Assembly: GCA_022560025.1 (NCBI GenBank)
Contig: JAFISE010000049.1
Span: 1-64,000, forward strand
DNA: 64,000 nt
Origin: Stagonosporopsis chrysanthemi
Taxonomy: Eukaryota > Ascomycota > Dothideomycetes > Pleosporales > Didymellaceae
Direction: 5' to 3'
Shown here: positions 33,535 through 45,233 of the stretch, piece by piece
Position numbering within the stretch: position 1 is the first letter of the stretch
Layout: each line of letters begins with the position of its first letter
The notes under the pieces: model-generated
Told to the model about the DNA's origin: nothing
Database searches by the model: none
Seen by the model: only the letters and a program-made list of their open reading frames with translations
Translations under genes and position numbers: made by a program

Positions 33535-34873
33535 ATGCCCCGCCTCCGCCTCACACCCACACGCCTCTCAATCCGCACCCTCATCCTCCTCTCCATCCCC
33601 TTCCTGCTCCTAACCTTCCACCTCCTCTCCGCTTCCCCCAGTCTCTGGCCACACTCCCCACTTCCCCAATTCTCCTACTTCCACCGCCCACCCCCACCGG
33701 CTCCCCTCCCGCAGCAATCCTCACCCCGAATCGTCAAAGCGACACTCAACTACCCCTCCTTCCCCGCTCTCCACCACCGAATCCTCACACTCCACGAGCG
33801 GCAGAACAAAAAGTGCGGGTACGAGATGCACAGCCTAGGCGCCCCTATCGTCCGCGGAGCAGCGAACCTTTTGTATTTCCTGATGGATGTCATTGTGCGG
33901 GAGATGGCGGAGGGGGGAGAGGAGGGGTGGATCTTGTAAGTAGCCATTGAAGGGGGGGGGATGGTTGGAGATGCAAATGGGCGTACGAGCGAGAGTGCTG
34001 ACATGGATCAAAAGATACTTCGATCCCGGCACGATCCCCTTGTTCCCCGAGCGAGGCCTGGAGTTCCTTCTTCCCCCGGCGGATCTAACGCTTGACGATC
34101 CCGCTGCAGGTGAGGCGCTGAAGCGGTTGGCGATGATCCTGCCTTCACCTTCGCTGCGCGCGAAGGACGTCGAGCGCGAGACGCAATGGGGGAACGGGTT
34201 AGCGGCAGTGGATCCAGGTCTTGACCTCGACCTCGACCTCAGTATTTTTTGGCTCCGCATCAGCGCCACGACGCTGGAGATGCTCACGCAGGCGATTGCG
34301 CATATTCACTCTGGCGGCCAGTCTCACGACCATGACCACGACCACAGTACCACCGACGGATACTACGCTGGAGCGTGGGAAATCCGTGGCAAAGAGCGCT
34401 CCGACACAGACATAGAAATAAACACAGACGCCATCACCGTCATCGACATCACCGCCAAAGCACTCCGCCACATCCTCCACACTCGCCACGCAGCGCAGAA
34501 AGGTGAAGTGCTCTTCCACCCCGGGGCGTGGTATGGACTGCATCCCCAACACCAATCTGCATCTTCATCCTCCTCCTCCTCCTCTCCCTCCGCTAAACCC
34601 AACGACGACGACGATCCCTCCCTCGATACCTTACACAAAGACCCAGATCCAGATCCAGACCCAGATCCAGACCAAAAACCACTTCCCCCACTCTTTGCAC
34701 CCCCACTCCACCACGGCAACGCTTTCACAGCGCTGTCGCGGGTTGAAGAAGAACTTGAGGGGGTGGAGAGGGGGAGGAGGACGCGGGAGGAGGAAAGGGG
34801 CGTTGAGTGGCTGGAGGTGGAGGGGGAGGTGAGGGGGTGGTGGGAGGGGGTTGTGAGGGGCAGCAGGGGGTGA
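33535..34873 (+). CDS. Type II membrane protein resembling fungal GT34-like glycosyltransferases, degenerate
   Basis: Two exons (33535-33935, 34015-34873) give 419 residues. A signal-anchor (LSIRTLILLSIPFLLLTFHLL) follows a short basic N-terminus. The central part HHRILTLHERQNKKCGYEMHSLG, then LLYFLMDVIVREM and GWILYFDPGTIPLFPERGLEFLLPP, follows the layout of Golgi alpha-glycosyltransferases of the GMA12/MNN10 group. At the usual Asp-x-Asp metal site it reads FDPGT instead of FDADT. The C-terminal part contains Ser and Asp-Pro runs (about residues 310-345) not expected in an active domain, though ITAKALRHILHT...GAWYGL resembles the acceptor-side region. The family would add hexoses to glycans in the Golgi lumen. 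The lost second Asp makes activity doubtful. The family assignment is by pattern only. Confidence 0.55.
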
Positions 34874-34907
<34 letters not shown>

Positions 34908-35224
34908 GGGTGGGAGGTGGTAGTTTTCAGAAGCAGTCGAGTCGTGAGATGGACATAGTGGGATGCGTGCACGCCCCATGCAAGCAATTCGCAAAAGGGG
35001 CGAAGAGTGATTCCTTGGTACCCCGACAGAAAGAGGGAAAGCGAGAAAGAGATAAAGAGAGGGGAGGGAGTAAGCAGCAGCAGCAGCAGCAGCAGCAACT
35101 CCCGTGGTATCATCCATCCATCCAACCATCCAAGAAATCCGACCCAAACCCCGCCAAACACCAATGAGAAAAAACCCTACGCCATGACCCAAAAGGAAAA
35201 GCAAACAGCTCATTCAGCCTCGCC
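34874..35224. other. Convergent 3' regions with two microsatellites
   Basis: 351 bp between two stop codons facing each other. It contains (GAT)11 at 34874-34907, immediately after the TGA, and (AGC)8 at 35073-35096. No gene. Confidence 0.7.
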
Positions 35225-36500
35225 TCAGCTCAAATCCATCGCCTCCCCCTCCCCGTCTTCCCTCCCCTCTTCCATCCCCCCCTCCCCTTTCCCCTCCTGT
35301 CTCCCCACCCCCCCCCTCCCAAACCCCGCAACCAACCCCTCCAACCCCCTCACCTCCTCCCCCCTCACCCTTCCCCCTTCGACCGCGCCCTCAACCCCTT
35401 CTTTCGTGTCCACGCCGCGCCGCTCCAGGATGCGTTTGCTCTGGCCCTCGAGGTAGAGCTTGCGGTCGCGCGAGGCGGCGGCGGTATCGACATCGACACC
35501 GGAGGGGTCGGATTGTGGGTGTGTGTGGGTGCTGCTGGGCAGCGTGGTGGCGGAGAGGTGGGGACGCAGGTTGGCGAGGAGATGGCGGAGGTGGGGAAGT
35601 TGGGAGGTGGTGAAGGAGGAGTGGGTGGCAAGGGGGGTTGGGGTTGTGGTTGTGGTTGCTGGGGCTGTAGTTTGCGCTGTGGATGTAGCTGTCGCTGGCG
35701 CGGGCGTGGGCGTGGGTGCGGCGATGGGGAGGACGCCGAGGGTTTGGCTCGCGGGGGTGTGGGTGAGGAAGGCGAAGGCAGCATTGTTGGTCTCTCCTTG
35801 TGTTGTCGTCTCCGTCGCATCGGCAGCAGCGCTCTCGCTCTTCACAGGCCCCGTGGTGGAGGGGTTCAAAAGCCCCTTCAACTGCGCAAGCAGCGCGTCG
35901 TTCCTCTTCTTCTCGCCCAGCAGCGCAGCATTCAGCTTCTGCGTCTCGATCAGCTTCCGGCGGAGCGCATACAGTGTCTCCGGCGTCCATCTCCCCCCCT
36001 CTCCCTCCCCATCCCCATGCAAGCCCCCCTTCCCTGTCTCCACGCCCGCATAATGCCCCAACCTCACCCACCGCGCCAACTCCTCCTCCCCTCTCGGCAA
36101 GCAAAGCACATTCCTCAGCGTCCAAATCTCCAACTTGTCAAAGTTCTTGTCGACCGCGTTTTCCATCAGCGTCTCGAGCTTGAGCACGCCCTCTTCAATC
36201 TCCAGCGCGGCGTCGGGGAAGACAGGGTCCCCGTTCTCGTCTGTCGTGGGGGTGCGCGATTCGGCGGCGTAGCGGTCTGCGAAGCCGAGGAGGTGGGGCG
36301 GCGCGGAGGTGATGCCTGTGGCGAAGGTGTCGGTGCAGCGGTAGAGGACTTCGTTGATTGTGTTTATGATGTCGTCGATGAGGGACTGTGGGGGTTTAGG
36401 ACGGGTGAGTGGGGGTGTAAGAGTGGGTGAAGCGTACGATTGGTGGCCAGGAGAAGTGCTCAGTGAGCAGCATGTTCTCCTGCTGCTGTGCGTTCGCCAT
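35225..36500 (-). CDS. MTW1: Kinetochore protein Mis12/Mtw1 (MIND complex)
   Basis: Two exons (36500-36438, 36385-35225; 52-nt intron) give 407 residues. LLTEHFSWPPI at the exon end joins SLIDDIINTINEVLYRCTD, the conserved N-terminal Mis12 signature, followed by GVLKLETLMENAVDKNFDKLEIWTLRNVL. A coiled coil (TLYALRRKLIETQKLNAALL) and a low-complexity Pro/Thr/Ala-rich stretch (about residues 205-280) follow. The C-terminus is Gly/Glu-rich. Mis12 family proteins form the MIND complex, which links inner centromere chromatin to Ndc80. Family members are usually 250-400 residues, so this one has an expanded tail. The start lies just before the conserved block, in agreement with orthologues. Confidence 0.88.
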
Positions 36501-37318
36501 GGTGTCGACTGTGCTTGCGTTGCTGTGGGCTGCGCTGTTGGCGCGCGTTGTTTGCGCCGGACGCGCTGTGTTTACGCCGCGGGGATCACCATCACTAGCG
36601 CCCCTCCATGATCGACAAACCTCGACCCGGTATGGCTCTTGAGTACATTTTGCCAGAACTTCACGTGGAAAGCATAGCACAGCACGTAGAAGCAGCTGCA
36701 AGTTCGAATCTGAGTGGAGAGTATTCAATCCTCCAGCGTGACATAATTGGCGATGATAAAATACACCATCCACGCTCTCAAGCAGCTTCTTCGCTACAGA
36801 ACCTAAATTATACCCCAAGCTAGGACCTATCCCATCAGCCAAACATGCGAGCATAAGCTTCTAGCACATCCGCACCTCACCTCGCCTCGCCTCACCGAAG
36901 TCATCACTCTCGGTACCATGCACAGGTAGTGGTATATCTTTTGATAAACAAAGGGGGAAAAAAAAAAAAAAAAAAAGGTGGCAACGCCAGCAAAGCAAAA
37001 CATAGCAAAGCACAGTAAGAGAGCTCTGTATCCACTGCTCTGCCATCCCGCCATGTCCGTCCATCCGCGCGGATTGGGGGTTGAATAACTGGGGTAACCA
37101 AAGACACAAAAAAAAATAAAAAATAAACACTTGACTCAAACGCCCGTCCCTGATAGGAAAAGGACCGCAGCCCACAATGCGTCATGTCGCTGTCGTAAAT
37201 GCAGTATATGGGAGGGGGAAGCCGGCTGCCCGTCTATTGGGAGGGAGACGCAGCTAGCGTATGCCGATGTCGAACACGTCTACTGGCGCTCATTCACAAG
37301 ACGCCGACACGAAGCCTA
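36501..37318. other. Intergenic region with poly(A) tract
   Basis: 818 bp between the Mis12 start and the kinase stop. An uninterrupted A run lies near 36957-36976. No gene was recognised. Confidence 0.5.
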
Positions 37319-39581
37319 CTAGTACGCTCGTGCATTCTCCTGCCGGTCCCGCTGTTCGCGCTGGTACCGGCGTTCTTCTTCTTGCCGCCTTGCCTTCTTT
37401 TCTCGCTCCAGCCTGATCTTGTGCGCCTCGGTGCCGTCGTCCATGAGCGACTCCTTGAACCAAGGGTGTTGCAGGGCTTCCTTGGCCGTGATGCGCTTCT
37501 TGGGATCGTACACGAATATCCGTCGGAGAAGGTCAAGGAACTGCTTGTTGAAGTCGGTGTGGCCCGGTATCGTTTCCTGTGCGAGTTAGTCAAAGCAGGC
37601 GATATGCGATGGAGGGACGTACGTGGAGCTTCTTCATCGCCTTGACATACTTCTTCGACGCCTTGTTGATCTCGTTGTTAGGGTAGTCAAGCTTGTAGCT
37701 CTTGAAGTATCTTGCGGCACTGGAATGGTTAGCTTGACTTCAGTCATACTGACCATGACTTACGAGTTGGCTGAATTGCGAGAATTGGTGCGATCCTGCT
37801 TGTAGACGGCTCTGACAATGTCTCGGTCGATCTTGCCACCGCACACGGCCTCCATCATAGCCAGATGTTCGAGGTTATCGTGCGTCTGGAAGAGGGCGTC
37901 GCCGGTGAAGAATTCAACAAGGATGCAACCTATACTCCAGATGTCGCAAGGGAAACTCCAGCCGAGGTTGAGGATAATCTCTGGCGCACGGTAGTGCCGT
38001 GTCGAGACGACCGAAGAGTGGTACTCATCGTTGAAGGTCGCTGACCCGAAATCGATCAATCGTATCTCGGGGTCCAGGAGGACCTTGCGATGTCTTGCCG
38101 TGCGGTTGACTGTTGTGGATGATGACGGTACTGTTCGGTTGTATGTGAACGTCTGGTAGGCGTTCTGAACGAGGAGTATGTTCTCGGGCTTGAGGTCTGT
38201 GTGGATGAGGTTCAGGTCGTGCAGGAACGCGACGCTGGTGAACAGCTGCTTGGCGAACTTTTGTATGTGTGAACTTGGGAACGGCACGAAGCTGTTGCTC
38301 TTGAGGAAGTCGAAAACGCTCTGCCCGTACAGATCCGTGACGATGCAGATGTGGTTGCGGAAGTCGAAGCAGTCGCGAAGGTGGATGCAGCGATTGATGT
38401 TGTGCTTGTCGTTGGACGCCAATGTCGACAGCACTCGCAGCTCGATACGGCTGGCATCACGGTATTTGGGTACGGAGCGAATGACCTTGATGGCGCACTT
38501 TGTGCCCTTTCTCCTGTCCCAGGCCTCGACAACCTTGCCAAAGGTTCCCTGGCCCAAGAGCTTCAGGATCTGGTCTGCGAACTCGTCAGCACTACCAATG
38601 TTGCAGGTTGCGAAAGATACATACATCGCTCTGTGAGGTCAGCCTCTGGTACTACAATGTAGTGGCCGTCCTCATCATCGACCTTCTGGTCCTTGTAGTT
38701 GGACTTCTGCATGCAGTCAGTACGTGAATCAACATGATGACGCACACGAAGCTTACATCTGTGACGACCTGCACGTAGACGTCCTTTGCTTTGATGACCG
38801 GGTTGGGGGGTGGCTGGTACAGGGCGAAGGGGTCGCGGTCGTCGAGGTCCCGTCTCTTCGCCTGCTTGGCCTCGTCCTGTGCGGCTGCACGTGTCCGCTT
38901 CCTCTTCTGGCCGACTGCAGTGTTCTCCAGCGGCGATATGTGGTGGCTGCTGCTGGCCTGCGAGCCGAGCGAGGTAGCAGCGGTGGTGTTGAGGGCCGAG
39001 GTGGTCCTGTCGGTGGATATGGAGTGATTGGGCGAGTCGTAGTAGGGGGTCTGGGTGGTCGAGTACGAGGTGTGCTGGTTGTAGATGGGGTCGTAGGCAG
39101 CGGTGCCGGCCGTCGTCTTGCGCTTCTTGTCGGTGTGGCGTGCAGAGCCATTCGTCGCAGTGCGCTGCAGGGCGGGCTGGCGCGGCGGGGCGGGCTCCTC
39201 GTCGTCGTCGTCGTCGTCGTCGTCGATGACTATGATCTCCTTGGGCAGGCCGTTCTTGTAGAAGTCGGCCCAGTTGGGCTGGCGGCGCTGCTGCATCTCG
39301 ACGTCGCTGGCGGCACTCGGGGCGCCCATGTCGGGGGCGGCGGGCTGGGGCAGCGGCGGCAGCTGGTGCGGGTGTCTGCTGGCGGTGCTGGCGGTGCGGC
39401 GGGTATCTGGGCCTGTGTTCGAGGCGCCGCTAGCGTAGCCGTTGTACATGGAAGTGCCTATGCGAGCAGAGCCGTTCACGAGCTGGTTGGCATTGGGCAG
39501 GCCCGGCTGGTATGTCTGGTGGTGAGGATAGAACTGATGATGGGGCGGGAGCGTGGCCGTGGCAGTCGAGGGCGTCGACAT
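37319..39581 (-). CDS. LAMMER (CLK-type) dual-specificity protein kinase
   Basis: Five exons (39581-38757, 38706-38625, 38574-37764, 37719-37623, 37576-37319) give 690 residues. The N-terminal ~280 residues are disordered, with His/Pro/Ala tracts and an Asp run (VIDDDDDDDDEE). Kinase motifs follow: GQGTFGKV, AIKVIR, HTDLKPENI, DFGSATF and the activation-loop SSVVSTRHYRAPE. The family hallmark is EHLAMM in NLEHLAMMEAV. The domain ends KRITAKEALQHPWF and a basic/Glu-rich tail closes the protein. LAMMER kinases (yeast Kns1, fission yeast Lkh1) phosphorylate SR-type splicing factors and regulators of growth and stress. The HTDLKPEN catalytic loop, with Thr in place of Arg before Asp, is normal for this family. 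Four short introns (44-50 nt) interrupt the domain. Confidence 0.93.
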
Positions 39582-41590
39582 GGCGGAGGTGCTGGTCGGC
39601 GGCCGTGGGCCTGGCGTCGAGGCGCTGCTGCGTTCGCCGGGTGAGCGAGACGGGCGGCGCTACCGCAGCGGCGGCTGCTCGTCGTGTGCTGGTGAGGGCG
39701 GCGGGCGCGGGCGCAGGCAGCGGGCACAGAGGGCACAGCGGGCACAGCGGGCAGAGGGCGCGGCGCCGTGGTCGTCGGGTCGTCGTGTCGTCGCAGGCTC
39801 GAGGCCGCGGCCGCACGCAGTCTCCCCGGGCCTGAGGGCGTCCGGCGTGCTGGGCAGACTCGTCGACGGCTGCTTGCTGGGCTGCAGGCGGGCGCGGGCG
39901 GGAGCAGGCTGGGGCAGCGCAGGCAGACGGGGCGGGCTGGACGGGTGCTCACACAGGGCGCGCTGTTCGCATGGCAGAGCAGTGGGCACGTCGTTGGCAG
40001 GGCAGGCGAGGTTTCCACAACCTCCGCAGTGATCACTTTGGTCAGTGCGGTTCAGCGCCTTGGGCGGCCCGCGTCATGCTCGCCAACCAACGCGCGAGGC
40101 CGCCGAACCCACACTGCTGGCTTTTTCCGCGCAGCAGCAGGACGCGCCGTCTGGCACTGTCAATGCTGCCCCCGCGAGTGCGCGCCGCCTGCAAATGCCA
40201 CGCCTGCCGCTGGACGGCTGCGCGCGACGAGGGCCGTCGTTGCACTCTCATTAATATCGGCGCACGGTTGGATCGAGCGAGGCAGGTCCAGCACCAGCAC
40301 CGACCACGCCTCTCTGCCTGCTCCTTCCGCCCGCTGCTCAACACACCAGCCTACCCCACCAGTTGCGAGCCGTAGCAAGCTGCAATAATGCGTGCACTGT
40401 ACACGTAATCCTGCTTCTCCACTTGCCCATGTTGCTCGCCGGCAAGACTGCTCTGCTCGGAGCGCTAGCCTCTCCATCGTTGCCACAGTGCCACCTGCAG
40501 TCCGCTCGCTGGCACACACGCATTCTCAATGATGCTTCATACGCATAATGCTTCACACATACATAGGCCCTTCACCACCGCCCTCAATCCATACATGTGA
40601 TCACAGTGCACGCCTTACCACACTGCCACTGCCACGCTGGAGGCCCATCCGCCGTGCAGCTCCAGGTCAGCCGGCTGTCTCGATTCGGCGCTCCCAATTG
40701 ACCGTCGAATGCATGGACCACCTCCATCAGCCTTCATGTCGCAGGTCGACTCAAGCCAGGTCCTTCACACGCGCAGTGTCCAGACGTGCAGGGGCTATGT
40801 AGCATACAAATTGCCACCTGCAACGCTTGCCGCAATATCTGCTCGACGCATCTGGAACTTATTTTGAAGCTGTTGCCCGTCCGTTTACTTGCTTGTGGAC
40901 GCTGCTGCTCTGAACTGAGCTGGGCGTTGCACCCGTCGTCGAGGCCAAGAGCTAGGGCCTGGTCGCCCTCAGCTCACGCAACCGTCATTGGTCTCCCTTC
41001 CCGCGTTGGCAAACTCTGTGCACCGCGCTTTTTTGGCGGATGCGTGCGGTACTATTATCCCTCGTTGTCGACGGACTTCACTGCACAGCTTCTCGGCGTA
41101 CTGTTCGCGGAAGGGAAGCCGTTCCCTATCGCTCACATGTCTCCACCGATGACGTCTTGACTAGATCCTACACTGCCAGTCAACGTAGAACCCAAAATTT
41201 GCACATTGGCGTCGTTGGAGTAAGGTGGATCTAGACACAACAATTGGCTGCCACAACGTAAGGAATTGCATTTGAGGTTTCGTGATGGGCACTGCATACA
41301 TGGCCTACCGAGAAAATCCGCCCTGAGAGGTAAGTGTCGAACATTCTAACCAAGGAAATAGTGACCAGCGGAAATTTTAATCAATGGAATACATCGGCCT
41401 ACAATTACTTCTTCCTCCAGCAGTAAACGAACAAATAGATCAGACAGCCAGCCCAGACTCCTCGACCATCAACAGACGTCCGAAACTAAACACCAAACAA
41501 GGAACTTTTGAAACTCGTGATTTGTGTGTGGTGGATCGCAAGCAGACGTGCTCAACAGTGACAAACTTGCTTGGTCGTGACAACCGCGCT
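39582..41590. other. Long GC-rich upstream region of the LAMMER kinase, no gene recognised
   Basis: About 2 kb. The first 0.8 kb is very GC-rich, with a tandem of four ~9-bp GGGCACAGC units at about 39722-39757. Many long open frames here occur on both strands but are due to base composition and match nothing. It probably holds the kinase promoter and a long 5' leader. Confidence 0.5.
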
Positions 41591-43377
41591 CTAGGGCGTC
41601 GAGGGGGCAGGTGGGACATCAAGCGTCTCGAAGAAGTCCTCCACGAGCCGGCCGACGCGGTCGACAATCGCATCGACATCAGCGTTGGTGATGTTGTACG
41701 AAGGTGATACGATGATGTGGTCGCCGTTCACGCCATCCACTGTGCCGGCTCCGGGGTAGACGTGGATTTCGTAGGGCGGAGCAAGACCTGTTGGATAGCT
41801 ATGAGTATGGTGCATGGCAGAGGCTTGCTTGCAATGCAAAAAAAAAAGCAAAAAAAAACCCACCTTTCTCATATATTTTCCAGTTCACTTTCATGTCCGC
41901 AGGGAAAGGCTGCATGGTCTGCTTGTCCTTGACAAACTCAATCTGCACTCTGTCAGCGCTCTGGTCTTCGCAGGATGTTATCCAGCAACACTTACGCCCC
42001 AGAAAAGTCCTTCGCCGCGAATGTCGCCAACATTCGCATGCTTGCCCAGCCGCTTCTTCAACAGCTTCGACAGCCTGGCGCCCTTGTCCCTGACGTTCTG
42101 CAGCAGATTCTCTTCCTGTATGATCTTCTGCACCTCCAGACCAGCCGCGCATGCGAGGGGGTAGTTCTGGAAGGTATGGCCGTGACTGAAGGCGCCCGAG
42201 CCGGGCCCGGATTCAAAGGCGTCGTTGATTTTGGGGCTGACGAGCATGGCGGAGAGCTGCTGGAAGCCGCCGGCTAGACCCTTGCCCGTGGTCTGGATGT
42301 CGGGCGCAACGCCCTCTTTCTGCCATGCGTGAAGCACCCCGGTACGGCCCATGCCGCACATGACTTCGTCGAAGACGAGCAGCACGCCGTAGCGGTCGCA
42401 GACTTCTCGCATGGCTGCGAGGTAGCCGGGCTCGGCCGGGACGCATCCGAGAGCCTGTGATGCAGTTAGTGCCAGGGCGCTTTTGGTCATGTTACCGTGC
42501 TCCTTAGGATGGTGGTCAAGCGCACCATGAACAATTTCAACTGTTCAGCACATTTTGGCGTCTTCGAAACAAAGGACTCGGACTTACGGCGCCAACGACT
42601 GGCTCACAAATAAAGGCAGCGACGTTCTCAGGACCAAGCTCCTTAATCTTCTCTTCAAGCTCGTTCTTGAGCCGCGTGACGTACTCAGCCACTGAGTCTC
42701 CCGTTTGAAGCGCCCGAAAAGAGTAACATGGTGAGATATGATGCGTGTTCTTAGGCAGCACATTTTCAAACAGCTCTCGTCGGGCCTTGTGTTTGCCCAT
42801 GTTGAGAGTTGCGAGAGTAGTGCCGTGGTATGAACGGTCTCTGGCGATGAATAGTCTACGAGAGGGCTCGGGGTTGTGTTTTTCTGTGGCATGGTACTGT
42901 ATTGCAACCTTGTATGCTGCCTCGTTGGCCTCAGTCCCTGGTGTATCTGTCAGGGAAAGTCCATCGTCAAACACCACACCCGTGCTCACCTGAAGAGTAG
43001 AAAACAGCTCTGCTCATTTTCCCGTTTGTTGTATTGACCAGAAAACGTGCAAATTCTTCTGTGACTTCCGTGTCAAACATCATCGAAGATATGTACGGTA
43101 TGCCATTGTCGATGGTCTTCATTATTGCCTGCTTCACGCGGACATGATTATGTCCGATACAAGTCACGGCAGCGCCGCCAGAGGCATCAAGGACGTTCCA
43201 GCCGTTCTCAAAATGAAGTATTTGCCCCGAAGCACTCTTGATACGGTAGGGTGTACTCCTGACACTACGGTTGAAAAGGTATGATCTCGTAGGTGCTGTG
43301 GCTGGCTTTGAACTGCGGCTGGCCATGACTCTTTGGGGTTTTCGTACTGCCGAAGGTGCCATGGTTGTGGGTGGCAT
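41591..43377 (-). CDS. Class III (PLP-dependent) aminotransferase
   Basis: Five exons (43377-42990, 42937-42588, 42454-41996, 41942-41864, 41787-41591) give 490 residues. Landmarks in order: DASGGAAVTCIGHNH, AVFYSSGTEANEAAYK (split by intron 1; glycine-rich PLP phosphate site), CEPVVGAALGCVPAEPGY (joined over the 133-nt intron 2), VFDEVMCGMGRTG with the Asp that contacts the pyridine nitrogen, and the PLP lysine in QTTGKGLAGGF. The C-terminus has GEGLFWG, IEFVKDK and IIVSPSYNIT. The family transfers amino groups from omega-amino acids or amines to pyruvate or 2-oxoglutarate. The substrate is not defined. The N-terminal ~40 residues are Arg/Ser-rich and could be a mitochondrial presequence. 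The ATG used is the first of two close Mets in NMPPTTMAPS. A TATA-like TATAAAG on the minus strand lies near 43520. Confidence 0.88.
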
Positions 43378-45233
43378 ATTGACGAGCGAGATAAGAGTGT
43401 AGCGTAGGTCAATGGCTTGTAAATGGACAAAGTGAGTGCGTGCAAGCTTGGGATGATCTGTTAAGATCAAGGTGAAAATGAAGGGATGGAACTTTGTAAG
43501 GGTGGGCTTGATGTCTCCTTTATACTCCGCTGTGGCTAGGCGTGAGCGCGGAAACTGATGCAGTTGAGTCGTGGTCCTGTGAGAAGACCCTTTCCGTAAT
43601 CATGAATAGCCTACCAAACCTTGGTCCTCGGCACCCCAAGTGCCTCTTCGGGCCGTTCATAGCGTGCAGATCTGTAGCCTCGTGCTTTGGGCCACTATTT
43701 GTTGGAGGCACTTTGCTCCATGCGAGATTCGCAAATTACAACAATTGCGGTGAAGAAGTAAGGCAGACACCGTTTAGTGAGCCCAAAGACAATGGCTGAC
43801 CTGTGGCATAGCGAGAGGGCCCAATCGGATTCGAACATCTTTACGACATTCCACTTTCGATGCTGTTGGTACACAGTTCCGAGTCGTTCGATTGGAGTGC
43901 ACGCACCTTGAATACTGCGGCACAGGTGCCGAATCCACGGACTGCAAGCCACCATGTGGTCTCCTGCACGTAAAGCTTTTTATGGTTAGTCTTTACAGCT
44001 GCATGCCATGACCTGGCTGGGACTGATCGGAGTATATTTGCACGTTCGCAATCCCTGTCATCCCCCAATGCGAATCGGACTGGATCGAGAATTGACCAAT
44101 AGCTCCCAGTCGGCCCCGGTAAGCTGGGACGACTGCATTTCCTGCAGCATGGATGTATGGTATTTTTAATATAGCGATCTTGAGAGTTGTTGCATCTGTA
44201 CAACGGTTCCTGAGTTGTTCAAGTCAAGTTTAGTTGACGTGCTGGTGTAACGAGTTGAGGCCCAGCAGTCAAACACCGGAAGACGGCTCAACACGCGCAG
44301 ATGCCAGGTGACCTACGGTTTGATACGGACTGACCGCTTGTTAGCTCACCATGAAGTCGTTACGGCACGGAATCAACCGTGAGCAGCTCCGCCATAGGTA
44401 GCGTGCCTTGATAGTCTTCTCCCGAGCAGCCAACTGGTCTACACTAAAGCTGCTAGAGGGGACAGAAGGCCACTAGGGTAGGGTGCGTAAACGGGTGCCA
44501 TCATTCTAGGGCAACAAGTCCCGGACGTCATGTCGTTTCCCTTCAGCCTCTGATCATATGCAGGGATAATACAGATCGGCGAAGCCTGCTGCGTTGCTAC
44601 CAAGCAAAACAGTGGAATCGCCGGTCAAGGACTGCGTGGCTGCTCTAGTTGTGTCACAGTAAGACGCTGACTGGTTACCGGTGCTTGTGCAACAAGCCTC
44701 AGGAGCACCGGTCTGGGGGTATCAATACGAACATGATGTTCCAAGCGCACATGGCCCTGTTCATGGCCCGTCCAATGCAAATGACGACAAGGGCAGTGAG
44801 CAAAGTCATGGGTTGCCCCGGGCATGAGGTAGGATAAAGCATGGGTGGATGGCGCGACGTGACTGCATGGACGGCCGAGCATGCTCAGATAGCCGCGGTG
44901 CAGGAGATCACGATCATTGGAAGCGGTGAGAAGCGAGATTTCCAGGTGAGAAAATCATGAACGAGGGGAGTCGACTGCCGTCCCGAACGTGAATCGCTCG
45001 GGCCGTGTTGCTGGCTTGGCACTTCCGAAGCCGACTTCCAAAGTTCTTTCCCAAGTCCCACGTCGCAACTTCCCCGCCAAGCATTAGAACTTCCCCACAT
45101 TGACAAAGTAGCACGGCGCCAGCAACTGCACCGCTGCACATAATCTAAGCCAACTGCGGCACGCCACAAAGTAGATGGTTTCCTGTCAATTGTAGTTCAA
45201 TTAGCTAACATTGACAGTCACATATCGCCCACG
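43378..45233. other. Intergenic region, no gene recognised
   Basis: 1.86 kb between two divergent genes (aminotransferase and SRP19). A minus-strand TATA-like element lies near 43518-43524, about 145 bp before the aminotransferase ATG. Short frames only. No tRNA or repeat was seen. Confidence 0.45.

Noticed and set aside
39512..40388. Several overlapping 100-200-codon frames upstream of the LAMMER kinase
   Set aside because: Arg/Ala/Pro/Ser-rich compositional frames on both strands with no domain.
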